64,000 bases of DNA, taken from contig CANHQZ010000001.1 in the NCBI GenBank assembly GCA_947463125.1, positions 62,001-126,000 on the forward strand, read 5' to 3'. Below, piece by piece: positions 1 to 7,817 of this stretch. Both the position numbers and the translations under genes were made by a program. The notes beneath the pieces are model-generated. The model worked only from the letters and a program-made list of their open reading frames with translations. It ran no database searches and was not told the DNA's origin. Within the stretch, counting starts at the first letter, position 1, and each line of letters begins with the position of its first letter. The stretch is from Flavobacteriales bacterium. GTDB taxonomy: Bacteria; Bacteroidota; Bacteroidia; NS11-12g; UBA955.

Positions 1-717
1 CATGGAAGGGCTGTCGGGGGCGGGCGCGGTAATATCCAGAATCAGGTTGTGCTCGAGAATTGCCTTCTGGGTGCTGTCACCAAAACCCGCAATACGGGTA
101 TCATTCTGCACAAAATCGGGGAAGTTATCGTACAGTGACTTGATATCGGCAGGGCTGAAAAACACAAGAATATCATAGAACACTTCGCGCAGATCACTGA
201 GATCGCTGCTTACCGTTCTGTATATAATACATTCTTTAAAATTCAGTTTATGCTCCGCAAAAAAATCTGGAATACTGGGTTTGCGTATATCGGAACAAGG
301 AAACAGAAACTTTTCCGATCCGTGGTTTTTCATCAGATTCAGAAAATCTTTTTCGGTGCCCTTGCCGTGAAACATTTTGCGCTTGCGTGGCACAATGTAT
401 TTCTGCACATAGTTGGATACATTCTCGTTGATAGAGAAATATTTGGTATCCTGCGGCATTTCCACTTTCATTTCCAATGCCATGGTAAAGAATGAATCTA
501 CCGCATTTTTTGAATTAAAAATGATGGCTGTGTACTCCGGAAAGCTCACCTTTTGTCTTCTGATTTCCTTTGCCGTGAGGGGCTCAATGTGAATAAAGGA
601 TCGGAAATCTATCTTGAGTTTATATTTTTTGGCAAAATCCTCATAGACATTTTTGCCGACTTCCGGCTGGGGCTGGGTAATGAGAATGCTCTTTACCTTT
701 TTCTCTCTTTCGTTCAT
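1..717 (-). CDS. hemD: Uroporphyrinogen-III synthase (partial, C-terminus beyond window)
   Basis: Should close hydroxymethylbilane to uroporphyrinogen III in cytoplasmic heme/siroheme synthesis. I translated it from the ATG at 717: 239 codons stay open to base 1, so only a short tail is missing against the usual 240-260 residues. It begins MNEREKKVKSILITQPQP, and shows the poorly conserved but characteristic landmarks of the family: the N-terminal ITQPQP, IIFNSKNAVDSF (the 'S.NAV' element, about residues 60-70), a FFSPADIKSLYDNF segment and IAGFGDSTQKAI near the end. The start overlaps the stop of the DUF4271 gene as ATGA, so the two are translationally coupled; together with the BamA-like gene they form a minus-strand operon. 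HemD sequences diverge strongly, so the call rests on these motifs, the length and the DUF4271 neighbour often seen next to hemD in Bacteroidota. Confidence 0.85.
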   Translation of the reverse strand, partial: MNEREKKVKSILITQPQPEVGKNVYEDFAKKYKLKIDFRSFIHIEPLTAKEIRRQKVSFPEYTAIIFNSKNAVDSFFTMALEMKVEMPQDTKYFSINENVSNYVQKYIVPRKRKMFHGKGTEKDFLNLMKNHGSEKFLFPCSDIRKPSIPDFFAEHKLNFKECIIYRTVSSDLSDLREVFYDILVFFSPADIKSLYDNFPDFVQNDTRIAGFGDSTQKAILEHNLILDITAPAPDSPSM

Positions 718-1664
718 GGAGTCTGTGAGATACTGAAAAGGGTTTTAGTCAGAATTGCATGGGGCAAAACTTCCAGGGCGCAAAAATACAACATATTCGT
801 AAATGAATAATTTTTTTCCCGAAACAAGTAAACCAATTGCACAAGCATTCTTAATAAAAACCATGCAATCACCATGAATACAAGGTACTTAGAGACAGGA
901 AATTCTTTCAGCCTAGATGGATTGTAATATACAATATTTATAAGCAGAAACACTACAATAGCGGCCCATAAATCTACAGTAATCTGCTTTTGAAGCATGG
1001 CTCTTGAAACTTCGCCGGAGGCAAAAACAAACGATTGCAAACGCTGCGAAAAATAAAGCAAAACCTTCCACAAGGAAACACCAACCAGCATCACAAAAAA
1101 GAAAATAATGCTGTTCAATTGCAAAAACTGGCTGTAAACAGCAATTAAAAGACCTAACTGCGCCATTACGAAGGTAGAAATCAAGATACAAACAAAGCTC
1201 CCCGAAGTAAATGAAAGGGATCGGTCCATGATTAACTCATTAAAATAATAATGATTAAATACACCTCTGTACCGCTGATGAAGTTGTTTGGGAAATGCGG
1301 CTCTGTAATACACGAACAAGCCAAGCACTATAAGAGATATAAGGAAAAACCAGAATTTGGCCTGTCCCACGCGGTAAAACGCCTGATGCGCAAACGGGTC
1401 AAACGGATTTTTCACCCTGGGAAGTACTGTTTTATTGACCTTAATGGAAAATCTCGACTTGAGTGCACTGTAGAGCGTATCATCTTTGAGACTGTCCAGA
1501 AAGCGGTTCTGAGCCCGTTTCTGGGTATCTCTGCCCTCTCTGCGCTCTGTGCGTACTATTCTTTTGCGCTTTTTTTGGCTTTCGGCAACTGAAGCTTGCG
1601 CGACTGAAACCAGCGTAAACAAAGCCAGCAGTGCAATTAAGAGATTTTTACGTTTAAAAAGCAT
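714..1664 (-). CDS. DUF4271 family inner membrane protein
   Basis: 316 residues of unknown biochemical function. A signal peptide (residues 1-24, ending VAQA) is followed by a strongly basic, exported linker (KKRKRIVRTERR, about 31-42) and then six hydrophobic segments at about 104-122, 155-177, 183-205, 229-247, 258-280 and 290-310, i.e. a multi-span membrane domain as in the Bacteroidota family DUF4271. Its start overlaps the end of the upstream BamA-like gene by 11 bases and its TGA overlaps the hemD ATG, so it is the middle gene of a tight operon. The co-location with hemD is common in this phylum, but I know of no experimental role; a link to envelope or heme is only inference. Confidence 0.75.
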   Translation of the reverse strand: MLFKRKNLLIALLALFTLVSVAQASVAESQKKRKRIVRTERREGRDTQKRAQNRFLDSLKDDTLYSALKSRFSIKVNKTVLPRVKNPFDPFAHQAFYRVGQAKFWFFLISLIVLGLFVYYRAAFPKQLHQRYRGVFNHYYFNELIMDRSLSFTSGSFVCILISTFVMAQLGLLIAVYSQFLQLNSIIFFFVMLVGVSLWKVLLYFSQRLQSFVFASGEVSRAMLQKQITVDLWAAIVVFLLINIVYYNPSRLKEFPVSKYLVFMVIAWFLLRMLVQLVYLFREKNYSFTNMLYFCALEVLPHAILTKTLFSISQTP

Positions 1665-3357
1665 TGCTTAGTCCCAGATGAAATTTAGCATCACGCAGCG
1701 TAAATCCCTGACCTTCATTACCCAGCGCCCATGCAAAGCTAAGAACTCCGGCTCCTGTTTTCAGCCCACCCGCCAGCCCAAGGCTGTAAATTGACTGAAA
1801 CCTTTCCTGCATGCGGGTTTCATTACGGAATACAGCCCCCGAAATAAAGGGAGCAACAAATCCGGACTCGCCGGCCATGAAGCGAAATTCTGCATTGGCC
1901 ATGTGAAAAGCGTTCGCAAAAATACGTTGCTCATTGAACCCGCGGATAGAATTTATTCCTCCCCAGCGAGACAATTCTGCAAAATTGATACCGGGCGCCC
2001 TGTATTCCTCGCCCTGAAAAGACAAATACAAAACCCAGTTTTTAAAAACAGGTTGAAAAAATGCTCCGTTATACCGAATTTTAAAGGTGTTTTGCCTCAG
2101 CTTTCCGGTTCGTTGAAAACTGTCATACAGGTTCTCTGATACCCCTTCAGCATTTTTCCATACCACCGATGAAACACCTGCATCCCGCAGCCAGGTGCGG
2201 CTTCCCACACCGGCCTCCAACCTGAATGACCAGCCTTTTCGGGGGAAAAACACAACCTGCAAATTCACTTTTTCTAGCGCGGCCGTGTATGACGTGGCCC
2301 TGCTGGGTGCATTTTGCGGCAAACTGCGTCGGGTTTTTACAAAAAATGTATCTATGCCCAGCCCTGTGATATCCGTGCGTTCCACACCCAAACTCCAGCG
2401 CCATTCCCGTGAAGCAGGAAACCGCAGCACTGCACTGCGCCTGAAACGCGTGTATACCGTATCATATTTTTCCAATCCAAAATAAAAACCCGTAACAAAC
2501 GGAGATCCCAGCAAATACGGCAATTCTGTACCTGCAAACAGCTCCTGTGAACGTGCCTGAAAACGACGCCACCTCGAGTAAAAGGAAACTCCATGGCCAA
2601 ACAAATCATAGAAGGCGGCATCGGCTTCGCCGGTCAAAACAGGCTTCAAGTTTGCCTGTGTTGCCAGCCCCAGCAAACCCGACAAACGATCGCGCTTCTG
2701 GCGAATAACGGAGGGGTCCAGTACAAACCGGCCATAATAAAATGAAGGAATTACCGCACCCTTTAAAGCATAACCGTCTACCGCAAGCATTTTGCTTCTA
2801 AATCGCTGAATTTCATCTTCATTATAGGGCATTCCGGCCTCAAATCCACCAATCTTTCGGTAAAAATAGGCCGACAACCGCAAATCATTGCGGCTAATGG
2901 AGTCATAGAGACAAAGAGGACCCGCCGAACGGTCAGCCGAAACATAAACAACACTTCCCCTTGCGCTGTCGGGCACGCAGCGGGCAGTGGCAAAAGGATA
3001 ACCCGTTTGCAGCTGTAACATCAGCCAGCTGTCGAGATATTGAATGTATTCCCGCGGAGTAAACTGTTTGGAGTTTCCGGACTCATGGAAGACAAATGGC
3101 TCTTTTACCCTTGTAATCTCACGCACCGTTCTTTGGTCTCGGGTATTAAAAACCCCTTGCATACGCAACGAGGCCGGCACATTCTTTGGAAAAGCGCTGT
3201 CTCCCCTCTCATTTTCTGTTTTGAATTTCAGAACTTTAGCCGGCACAAACTTAAGTCCCGGGACTGCAAAAGCCCGTTGTGCCTGCAAGGCAGCCAGTAA
3301 GAATATGAAATGAAAGTAGCGCAACCGGTATTGTGTGCAAATTACGAACTTTGCCAT
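1654..3357 (-). CDS. BamA/TamA-like (Omp85) outer membrane beta-barrel protein
   Basis: 567 residues with a signal peptide ending near RAFA (residue 31). The N-terminal third (about 85-220) has the mixed alpha/beta look of POTRA-type repeats but is short; the C-terminal two thirds alternates aromatic and polar residues as in a 16-strand barrel. The diagnostic Omp85 element is SIRGF at residues 470-474 (the conserved [VI]RG[FY] of barrel strand-loop 6), preceded by WGG and followed by a terminal LGLSNAF, ending in phenylalanine like other outer membrane proteins. It is shorter than BamA (about 800), so a TamA-like, patatin-associated or 'surface antigen D15' role is likelier. An in-frame TTG at codon 12 would give a cleaner signal peptide and would leave room for the divergent hemW promoter. 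First gene of the operon with DUF4271 and hemD. Confidence 0.75.
   Translation of the reverse strand: MAKFVICTQYRLRYFHFIFLLAALQAQRAFAVPGLKFVPAKVLKFKTENERGDSAFPKNVPASLRMQGVFNTRDQRTVREITRVKEPFVFHESGNSKQFTPREYIQYLDSWLMLQLQTGYPFATARCVPDSARGSVVYVSADRSAGPLCLYDSISRNDLRLSAYFYRKIGGFEAGMPYNEDEIQRFRSKMLAVDGYALKGAVIPSFYYGRFVLDPSVIRQKRDRLSGLLGLATQANLKPVLTGEADAAFYDLFGHGVSFYSRWRRFQARSQELFAGTELPYLLGSPFVTGFYFGLEKYDTVYTRFRRSAVLRFPASREWRWSLGVERTDITGLGIDTFFVKTRRSLPQNAPSRATSYTAALEKVNLQVVFFPRKGWSFRLEAGVGSRTWLRDAGVSSVVWKNAEGVSENLYDSFQRTGKLRQNTFKIRYNGAFFQPVFKNWVLYLSFQGEEYRAPGINFAELSRWGGINSIRGFNEQRIFANAFHMANAEFRFMAGESGFVAPFISGAVFRNETRMQERFQSIYSLGLAGGLKTGAGVLSFAWALGNEGQGFTLRDAKFHLGLSNAF
3342..3353 (+). promoter_or_regulatory. 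Predicted -7 element for hemW (TACGAACTTTGC)
   Basis: TACGAACTTTGC, the same core seen before the GNAT gene (28608) and recJ (29252). On the opposite strand the same stretch reads GTAATTTG, pointing to the BamA-like gene, so the two promoters appear back to back. Confidence 0.45.
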
Positions 3358-3360
3358 GAA

Positions 3361-4482
3361 TTGTCAGGACTTTATATTCATATTCCGTATTGCCGAAAAG
3401 CCTGTACCTACTGCAATTTTCATTTTACAACGGGCAGCCGGTACCGGGAACAATTCACTGAAATCCTTCAAATGGAGTATAATGCCTGCCTGCCAAACTG
3501 GCCTGATGTTTGGGAAACAATATACTTTGGGGGAGGCACCCCTTCCCTGCTTCCACCGCAGCAACTGGGCAGTTTTATAGAACATGTGGGTAAAACGCGC
3601 GGAATTTCAACCAATGCCGAAATCACGCTGGAGGCCAATCCGGAGGATGTGACACCACAGAACATCCAACAATGGAAACAGGCCGGCATTAACCGAATTA
3701 GCGTGGGTGTGCAGTCGCTCAGCGATTTGGAATTGGAAGCCATGAACCGGGCTCACAATGCGGAAACTTCACTCACTGCAGTTCAAATGCTGCTGGATGT
3801 AGAATTCAGGTCTGTAAACCTGGATTTGATTTATGGCAGTCCCTGGCTTTCAGATGAAGCCTGGGAAACTACCCTGAAGTGGGCTTTCAACTGCGGGGTA
3901 CAGCACATTTCGGCATACGCGCTGACCGCAGAACCAAACACCCGGCTGCAAAAGGATATAGAGAGCGGAAAAACCGGAGAACCGGATGACGAAAAACAGG
4001 CCCGCCATTTCCTGCTTCTGCAGGATTACGCCGCTAATAGCGGCTGGCTGCATTATGAAATCAGCAACATTTGCAAACCCGGTTTTGAAGCCCAACACAA
4101 CAGCAATTACTGGGAAAATAAACCATACCTTGGATTGGGCCCTTCTGCACATAGTTTTGATGGCAAACGCACCCGGCGCTGGAATGTCTCAGACAACCGG
4201 CTGTATGTCACCGGCATTGAAAAAAGGCAACCCGTTTTTGAAGAAGAACTGCTTAGCGACGAAGACAGAATCAATGAAATTATCATCACCCGCCTTAGAC
4301 TGACAAAAGGCCTTGACATAGGTGAAATTGGCGGAATAAATGCTGAATGGTGGAAACAAAAACATGCAGTTATTTTGGATTTTTTGCAAAAAAACCTAGT
4401 ATTAGTAGAAGATAATCATATAAAGCTAACAGCACAGGGACGTTTATTTTCGGACGCAATAAGCAGAGAAATAATGATTTAA
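3361..4482 (+). CDS. hemW: Radical SAM heme chaperone HemW (formerly coproporphyrinogen oxidase-like)
   Basis: Cytoplasmic radical SAM protein that binds heme and delivers it to target proteins; often misnamed oxygen-independent coproporphyrinogen III oxidase. The cluster ligands C11, C15 and C18 (CRKACTYC) follow YIHIPYC, and the SAM-binding GGGTPS element lies about 45 residues later; the C-terminal HemN-like domain is present. About 373 residues, normal for HemW. I start it at the TTG at 3361, because HemW normally begins one or two residues before GLYIHIPYC and a promoter-like TACGAACTTTGC lies at 3342-3353; an in-frame ATG at 3310 would add 17 unrelated residues and run into the divergent BamA-like gene. 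HemW lacks the HemN-specific features needed for the oxidase; I did not verify every one. Confidence 0.88.
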   Translation: MSGLYIHIPYCRKACTYCNFHFTTGSRYREQFTEILQMEYNACLPNWPDVWETIYFGGGTPSLLPPQQLGSFIEHVGKTRGISTNAEITLEANPEDVTPQNIQQWKQAGINRISVGVQSLSDLELEAMNRAHNAETSLTAVQMLLDVEFRSVNLDLIYGSPWLSDEAWETTLKWAFNCGVQHISAYALTAEPNTRLQKDIESGKTGEPDDEKQARHFLLLQDYAANSGWLHYEISNICKPGFEAQHNSNYWENKPYLGLGPSAHSFDGKRTRRWNVSDNRLYVTGIEKRQPVFEEELLSDEDRINEIIITRLRLTKGLDIGEIGGINAEWWKQKHAVILDFLQKNLVLVEDNHIKLTAQGRLFSDAISREIMI

Positions 4483-4548
4483 AATTTTACAACTTCCTAA
4501 ATCACGCAATATCTATGGGCGTTTCTACATTATTACCACACTATTTTA

Positions 4549-4556
4549 TACTTTTG
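4549..4556 (+). promoter_or_regulatory. Predicted -7 element (TACTTTTG) for the PKD protein gene
   Basis: Exact match to TAnnTTTG. It lies 75 bases before the ATG, so the mRNA would have an unusually long leader for this window, containing a small hairpin GGAGC-AAC-GCTCC (4567-4579). A TTTC at 4522 could serve as a weak -33 element. Confidence 0.45.
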
Positions 4557-4631
4557 TTTAACATTTGGAGCAACGCTCCTGTAAAAAAACGTGTCTATCA
4601 CTAAAATCAATAACCTAACATTGCTCATAAT

Positions 4632-6767
4632 ATGAAATTCAAATACTCCCTGCTTATTGCCTGTTTCGCTCTGCTTTTTGGTAAAAATCATGAACTGAAA
4701 GCCCAAAACCAATATGGCTGGACTTTTCGAACAGAATGCTTAACAGTGCTGGCGAGCAACAGCGGCAAGCCAGACAGTTGCCTCACCGTGACCTGGCAGA
4801 CTGCCGGATCAACCTTTAGCGGAAACAGCCTGACTTACAAGTTTCCCGCCAGAGGCACGTACCAGATTTGCATGAAGTTGAAAAGCAAATGCAAAACATG
4901 GGACACAATTATTTGTAAAGCTGTAACCGTAGACACTTGCGCAACCAACCCTTGCCTGAATTTTAAACCGGATTTCACCTGGAAAACCGATTGCAGAACC
5001 GTGAGATTCCTGGCCACATCGGGCATGAGCAGCGCCACAGGGGTTACCTATTCATGGACCTGGGGTGACGGCAGCACAGGCTCTGGTGCGAATCCAACCA
5101 AGCAATATGTAAAAGATGGAGTATACAAGGTATGTCTTAAAGCTTCCTGGAAAATTCCCGGAACCAACACTGTTTGTAACAAGGAAATATGCAAGGAAAT
5201 AAAGGTTGGCTGTAACAACCCGTGTAATATCAAGGGCGAATTAAAGATAACCTATGGCACAGGTGGACAGATTAAGTTTGATGCTTCCAGCAATACAGGT
5301 TTCTACTACACATGGACCTTTGGTGATGGGAGCACCGGTAGTGGCCAAAGCGTTACAAAATGGTATAAAAAACCTGGCACCTATGATGTTTGCGTTCGTA
5401 TATGCGATAAGACACAAAAATGCTGCACCACTATTTGCAGAAAAGTAGTTATCGAAGAACCCTGCAGACTTCAAGGTGGTTTCTCATTCAAAAATACGGG
5501 AAGTGGCAGCTTTAGCTTTAACGGTTACAGCAGCGACAAAGGAGCTTCCTATTCATGGAGTTTTGGCGATGGCACGTCGGGCACAGGATTAAATCCTAAA
5601 AAAACCTACCTGCGCAGTGGAACATACAATGTATGTGTAACCATTACATCTGCTGACAAGCGCTGCAAAATTACCATTTGCAAAAAAGTAGTGGTGGAAA
5701 GCAAGCGCTGCTCGTGGAGTCAGGCCGGATTCAATATCACGAGCACTTCAACCTGTGCCGTAGTAAAACTGGAAGCTTATAACCTTCTTGATACATGCAT
5801 TTCTTACCAATGGACCATAAACGGTGCATTGGTTGACAATGTCGGCGGTCGTTTGAAAACCGTTACGCTCCCTCAGAACGGCACCTACACGATTTGTCTT
5901 AAACTAATTAATAAATGCAGAAATTGCGATACTGTCATTTGCAAATCAGTGAATGTTTCCTGCTACAAATCGCCGTGCAACTGGGCAAAAAGAGGTGCAG
6001 GATTTACAGCCAATGTTAAATGCCCGAATCTTTTACTGGAGGGCAACAACCTGAACAGCGGCTGTGTAAAATATTCCTACACCATCAGCAATATGAATAA
6101 CGTACCGCTAGCCACCTTTAACGGTCGTGTACAAAGTATCGGATTTAACAATAATGGCGATTACAATGTTTGCCTAAAACTAACAGACACCTGCCTCAAA
6201 TGCGATACAATCATCTGTAAAAAAGTAACCGTAAACTGCACTCCATGCAAAGCCGTTGCCAAATTCAGGGTCGACAGTGTAAGTAAAAAAGGTATCGTTT
6301 ATGTAACTAATCAAAGTACCGGGGCGTTTACCTACCTATGGAACTGGGGCGACACAACTACAAGTTCACTTCGTTCCCCAATCTATAAAGTGTACAAATA
6401 CAGTGGTAGCCGCAATATTTGCCTAACCGTATGGGATACGGCAGGAAAATGCAGTACCACCTTCTGCATAACCGTCCAGGTTATCAAATCCAGGTCTTCA
6501 GAACCATCTGCACAAACCACAGGCAGCTTAAACAGAATTGAGGTTTATCCCAATCCTGCAGACCAGACAACTGCAGTAGTATGGAATGGAGCATTTACAA
6601 AGCTGTCGGTGTATTCAACTTCGGGCATGCTGGTTTATCAAAAAAATGTAACCGGCAACCACACAGATGTTCCAACCGCAGACCTCCCAACCGGTATCTA
6701 CACACTGCAACTGCAAGGTGTGGATGGAAAACAAACAAGCCGTTTGCTGGTAAACAGAAACCCCTAA
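4632..6767 (+). CDS. Cys-rich PKD-repeat surface protein with T9SS sorting domain
   Basis: 711 residues. A signal peptide (1-25, ending LKAQ) leads into a chain of about seven immunoglobulin-like modules. Four carry the PKD signature: YSWTWGDGSTGSG, YTWTFGDGSTGSG, YSWSFGDGTSGTG and YLWNWGDTTTSS; the others lack WGDG but keep the module ending. Nearly every module ends with a repeated pattern (VC[LV]+x..KC.T.ICK.V.V) whose paired cysteines look like a disulfide that is absent from most PKD domains. The last 80 residues (from RIEVYPNPADQ) are a type A T9SS C-terminal domain, so the product is exported through Sec, moved across the outer membrane by T9SS and anchored or released. It is probably an adhesin or matrix component; there is no catalytic domain. 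Followed by a strong terminator. Confidence 0.85.
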   Translation: MKFKYSLLIACFALLFGKNHELKAQNQYGWTFRTECLTVLASNSGKPDSCLTVTWQTAGSTFSGNSLTYKFPARGTYQICMKLKSKCKTWDTIICKAVTVDTCATNPCLNFKPDFTWKTDCRTVRFLATSGMSSATGVTYSWTWGDGSTGSGANPTKQYVKDGVYKVCLKASWKIPGTNTVCNKEICKEIKVGCNNPCNIKGELKITYGTGGQIKFDASSNTGFYYTWTFGDGSTGSGQSVTKWYKKPGTYDVCVRICDKTQKCCTTICRKVVIEEPCRLQGGFSFKNTGSGSFSFNGYSSDKGASYSWSFGDGTSGTGLNPKKTYLRSGTYNVCVTITSADKRCKITICKKVVVESKRCSWSQAGFNITSTSTCAVVKLEAYNLLDTCISYQWTINGALVDNVGGRLKTVTLPQNGTYTICLKLINKCRNCDTVICKSVNVSCYKSPCNWAKRGAGFTANVKCPNLLLEGNNLNSGCVKYSYTISNMNNVPLATFNGRVQSIGFNNNGDYNVCLKLTDTCLKCDTIICKKVTVNCTPCKAVAKFRVDSVSKKGIVYVTNQSTGAFTYLWNWGDTTTSSLRSPIYKVYKYSGSRNICLTVWDTAGKCSTTFCITVQVIKSRSSEPSAQTTGSLNRIEVYPNPADQTTAVVWNGAFTKLSVYSTSGMLVYQKNVTGNHTDVPTADLPTGIYTLQLQGVDGKQTSRLLVNRNP

Positions 6768-6778
6768 ACCCTTCATTG

Positions 6779-6824
6779 AATTTAACAGAAAAAGCAGGCA
6801 AACGCCTGCTTTTTCTGTTAAATT
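6779..6824 (+). terminator. Long perfect hairpin terminator
   Basis: A perfect 21-base inverted repeat with a four-base loop (AAAC): arms 6779-6799 and 6804-6824, with GCAGGC/GCCTGC next to the loop and A- and T-rich outer arms. It directly follows the PKD protein gene and precedes the usp promoter. Its symmetry would let it work on both strands. Confidence 0.85.
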
Positions 6825-6871
6825 AGCGTAAATAATGTGATATATATCGCTTTTATTCGTTTTATTAGCAG

Positions 6872-6879
6872 TAATTTTG
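6872..6879 (+). promoter_or_regulatory. Predicted -7 element (TAATTTTG) for the universal stress protein gene
   Basis: Exact TAnnTTTG, with TTTT at 6851-6854 17 bases upstream as a possible -33 element. The ATG lies 19 bases downstream. Confidence 0.55.
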
Positions 6880-6898
6880 CATCATCAATACACACGCT

Positions 6899-7765
6899 AT
6901 GCAACGTAAAACCAATAACAATATTCTTGTCCCCACCGATTTTTCAGATGTCGCCTCGAGTGCTTTAGGCCACGCTATTAAAGTTGCCCAGATTTACAAA
7001 AATGAAATCACCCTGCTGAACATCGTAGATGAAGGATTGTTCGGGGGGATATTCTCCGGCGGAAACCAAACCGAACTTGTCAAAGAAGCAATTCAAAACA
7101 GGCTGAACAACATTGCCGATGAGGTAAAATCCAAACACGGCATTGCGGTACACACCCGCATCGGTTCCGGACGTATCTATAAAACCATTTCCCACATTGC
7201 CAACGATGAAAACTTTGACTCCATTATTATGGGAAGCCACGGTGCCAATGGTCTGGAGCAGGTAATCGGATCAAATGCCAGCAGAACCATTCAGAGCGCT
7301 GAAGTGCCGGTTGTGGTTGTAAAAAACCATTCTGTGGGAGAAGGATACAAAAAAATTGTTATGCCCATGGATCTTTCCATTGAAAGCCGTCAGAAAACAG
7401 ACTGGGCGATACATGTGGCCAAAAAATTCAATTCTGAAATCCATGTAGCCTACCAGGGAAGCAGCGACGAATTTACCCAAAACCGCATCAAAGCCAATAT
7501 CAAGGCGGTTGAAAACAAGCTGTCTCAAAACGGGGTAAACTACAAAGCCGCTGAGATTGAAGACAAATTGCTGGAAAACTACGCGACAGAGATTATGAAT
7601 TATGCTGAAAAAGCCAATGCAGACCTGATTCTCGTAATGACCGATCTGGAAGTTGGATTAACAGATATGCTTCGCGGCACCTACACCCAGCAGATTGTAA
7701 ACAGAAGCAATACACCGGTAATGTGCATCCACCCCAAGGAAACCGGTTTTACCTACGATTATTAA
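6899..7765 (+). CDS. Tandem universal stress protein (two UspA domains)
   Basis: 288 residues with two UspA folds. The first half starts ILVPTDFSDVASSALGHA and contains the ATP-binding signature G-2x-G-9x-G-S as MGSHGANGLEQVIGSNASR (about 110-128). The second half starts KIVMPMDLSIESR (about 158) and has lost the glycine-rich loop (MTDLEVGLTDMLRG), so only the first domain is expected to bind ATP. Such tandem Usp proteins are cytoplasmic stress or starvation proteins of undefined biochemistry in Bacteroidota. Monocistronic: its own promoter is upstream and a bidirectional terminator follows. Confidence 0.9.
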   Translation: MQRKTNNNILVPTDFSDVASSALGHAIKVAQIYKNEITLLNIVDEGLFGGIFSGGNQTELVKEAIQNRLNNIADEVKSKHGIAVHTRIGSGRIYKTISHIANDENFDSIIMGSHGANGLEQVIGSNASRTIQSAEVPVVVVKNHSVGEGYKKIVMPMDLSIESRQKTDWAIHVAKKFNSEIHVAYQGSSDEFTQNRIKANIKAVENKLSQNGVNYKAAEIEDKLLENYATEIMNYAEKANADLILVMTDLEVGLTDMLRGTYTQQIVNRSNTPVMCIHPKETGFTYDY

Positions 7766-7783
7766 TCACGTAAGATTTATATG

Positions 7784-7810
7784 AAAAACCCGTCTGACTG
7801 ACGGGTTTTT
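7784..7810. terminator. Bidirectional terminator between usp and the TonB receptor gene
   Basis: AAAAACCCGTC (7784-7794) pairs with GACGGGTTTTT (7800-7810) around loop TGACT. A and T runs on both sides suit termination of both converging genes. Confidence 0.85.
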
Positions 7811-7817
7811 TTATGCT

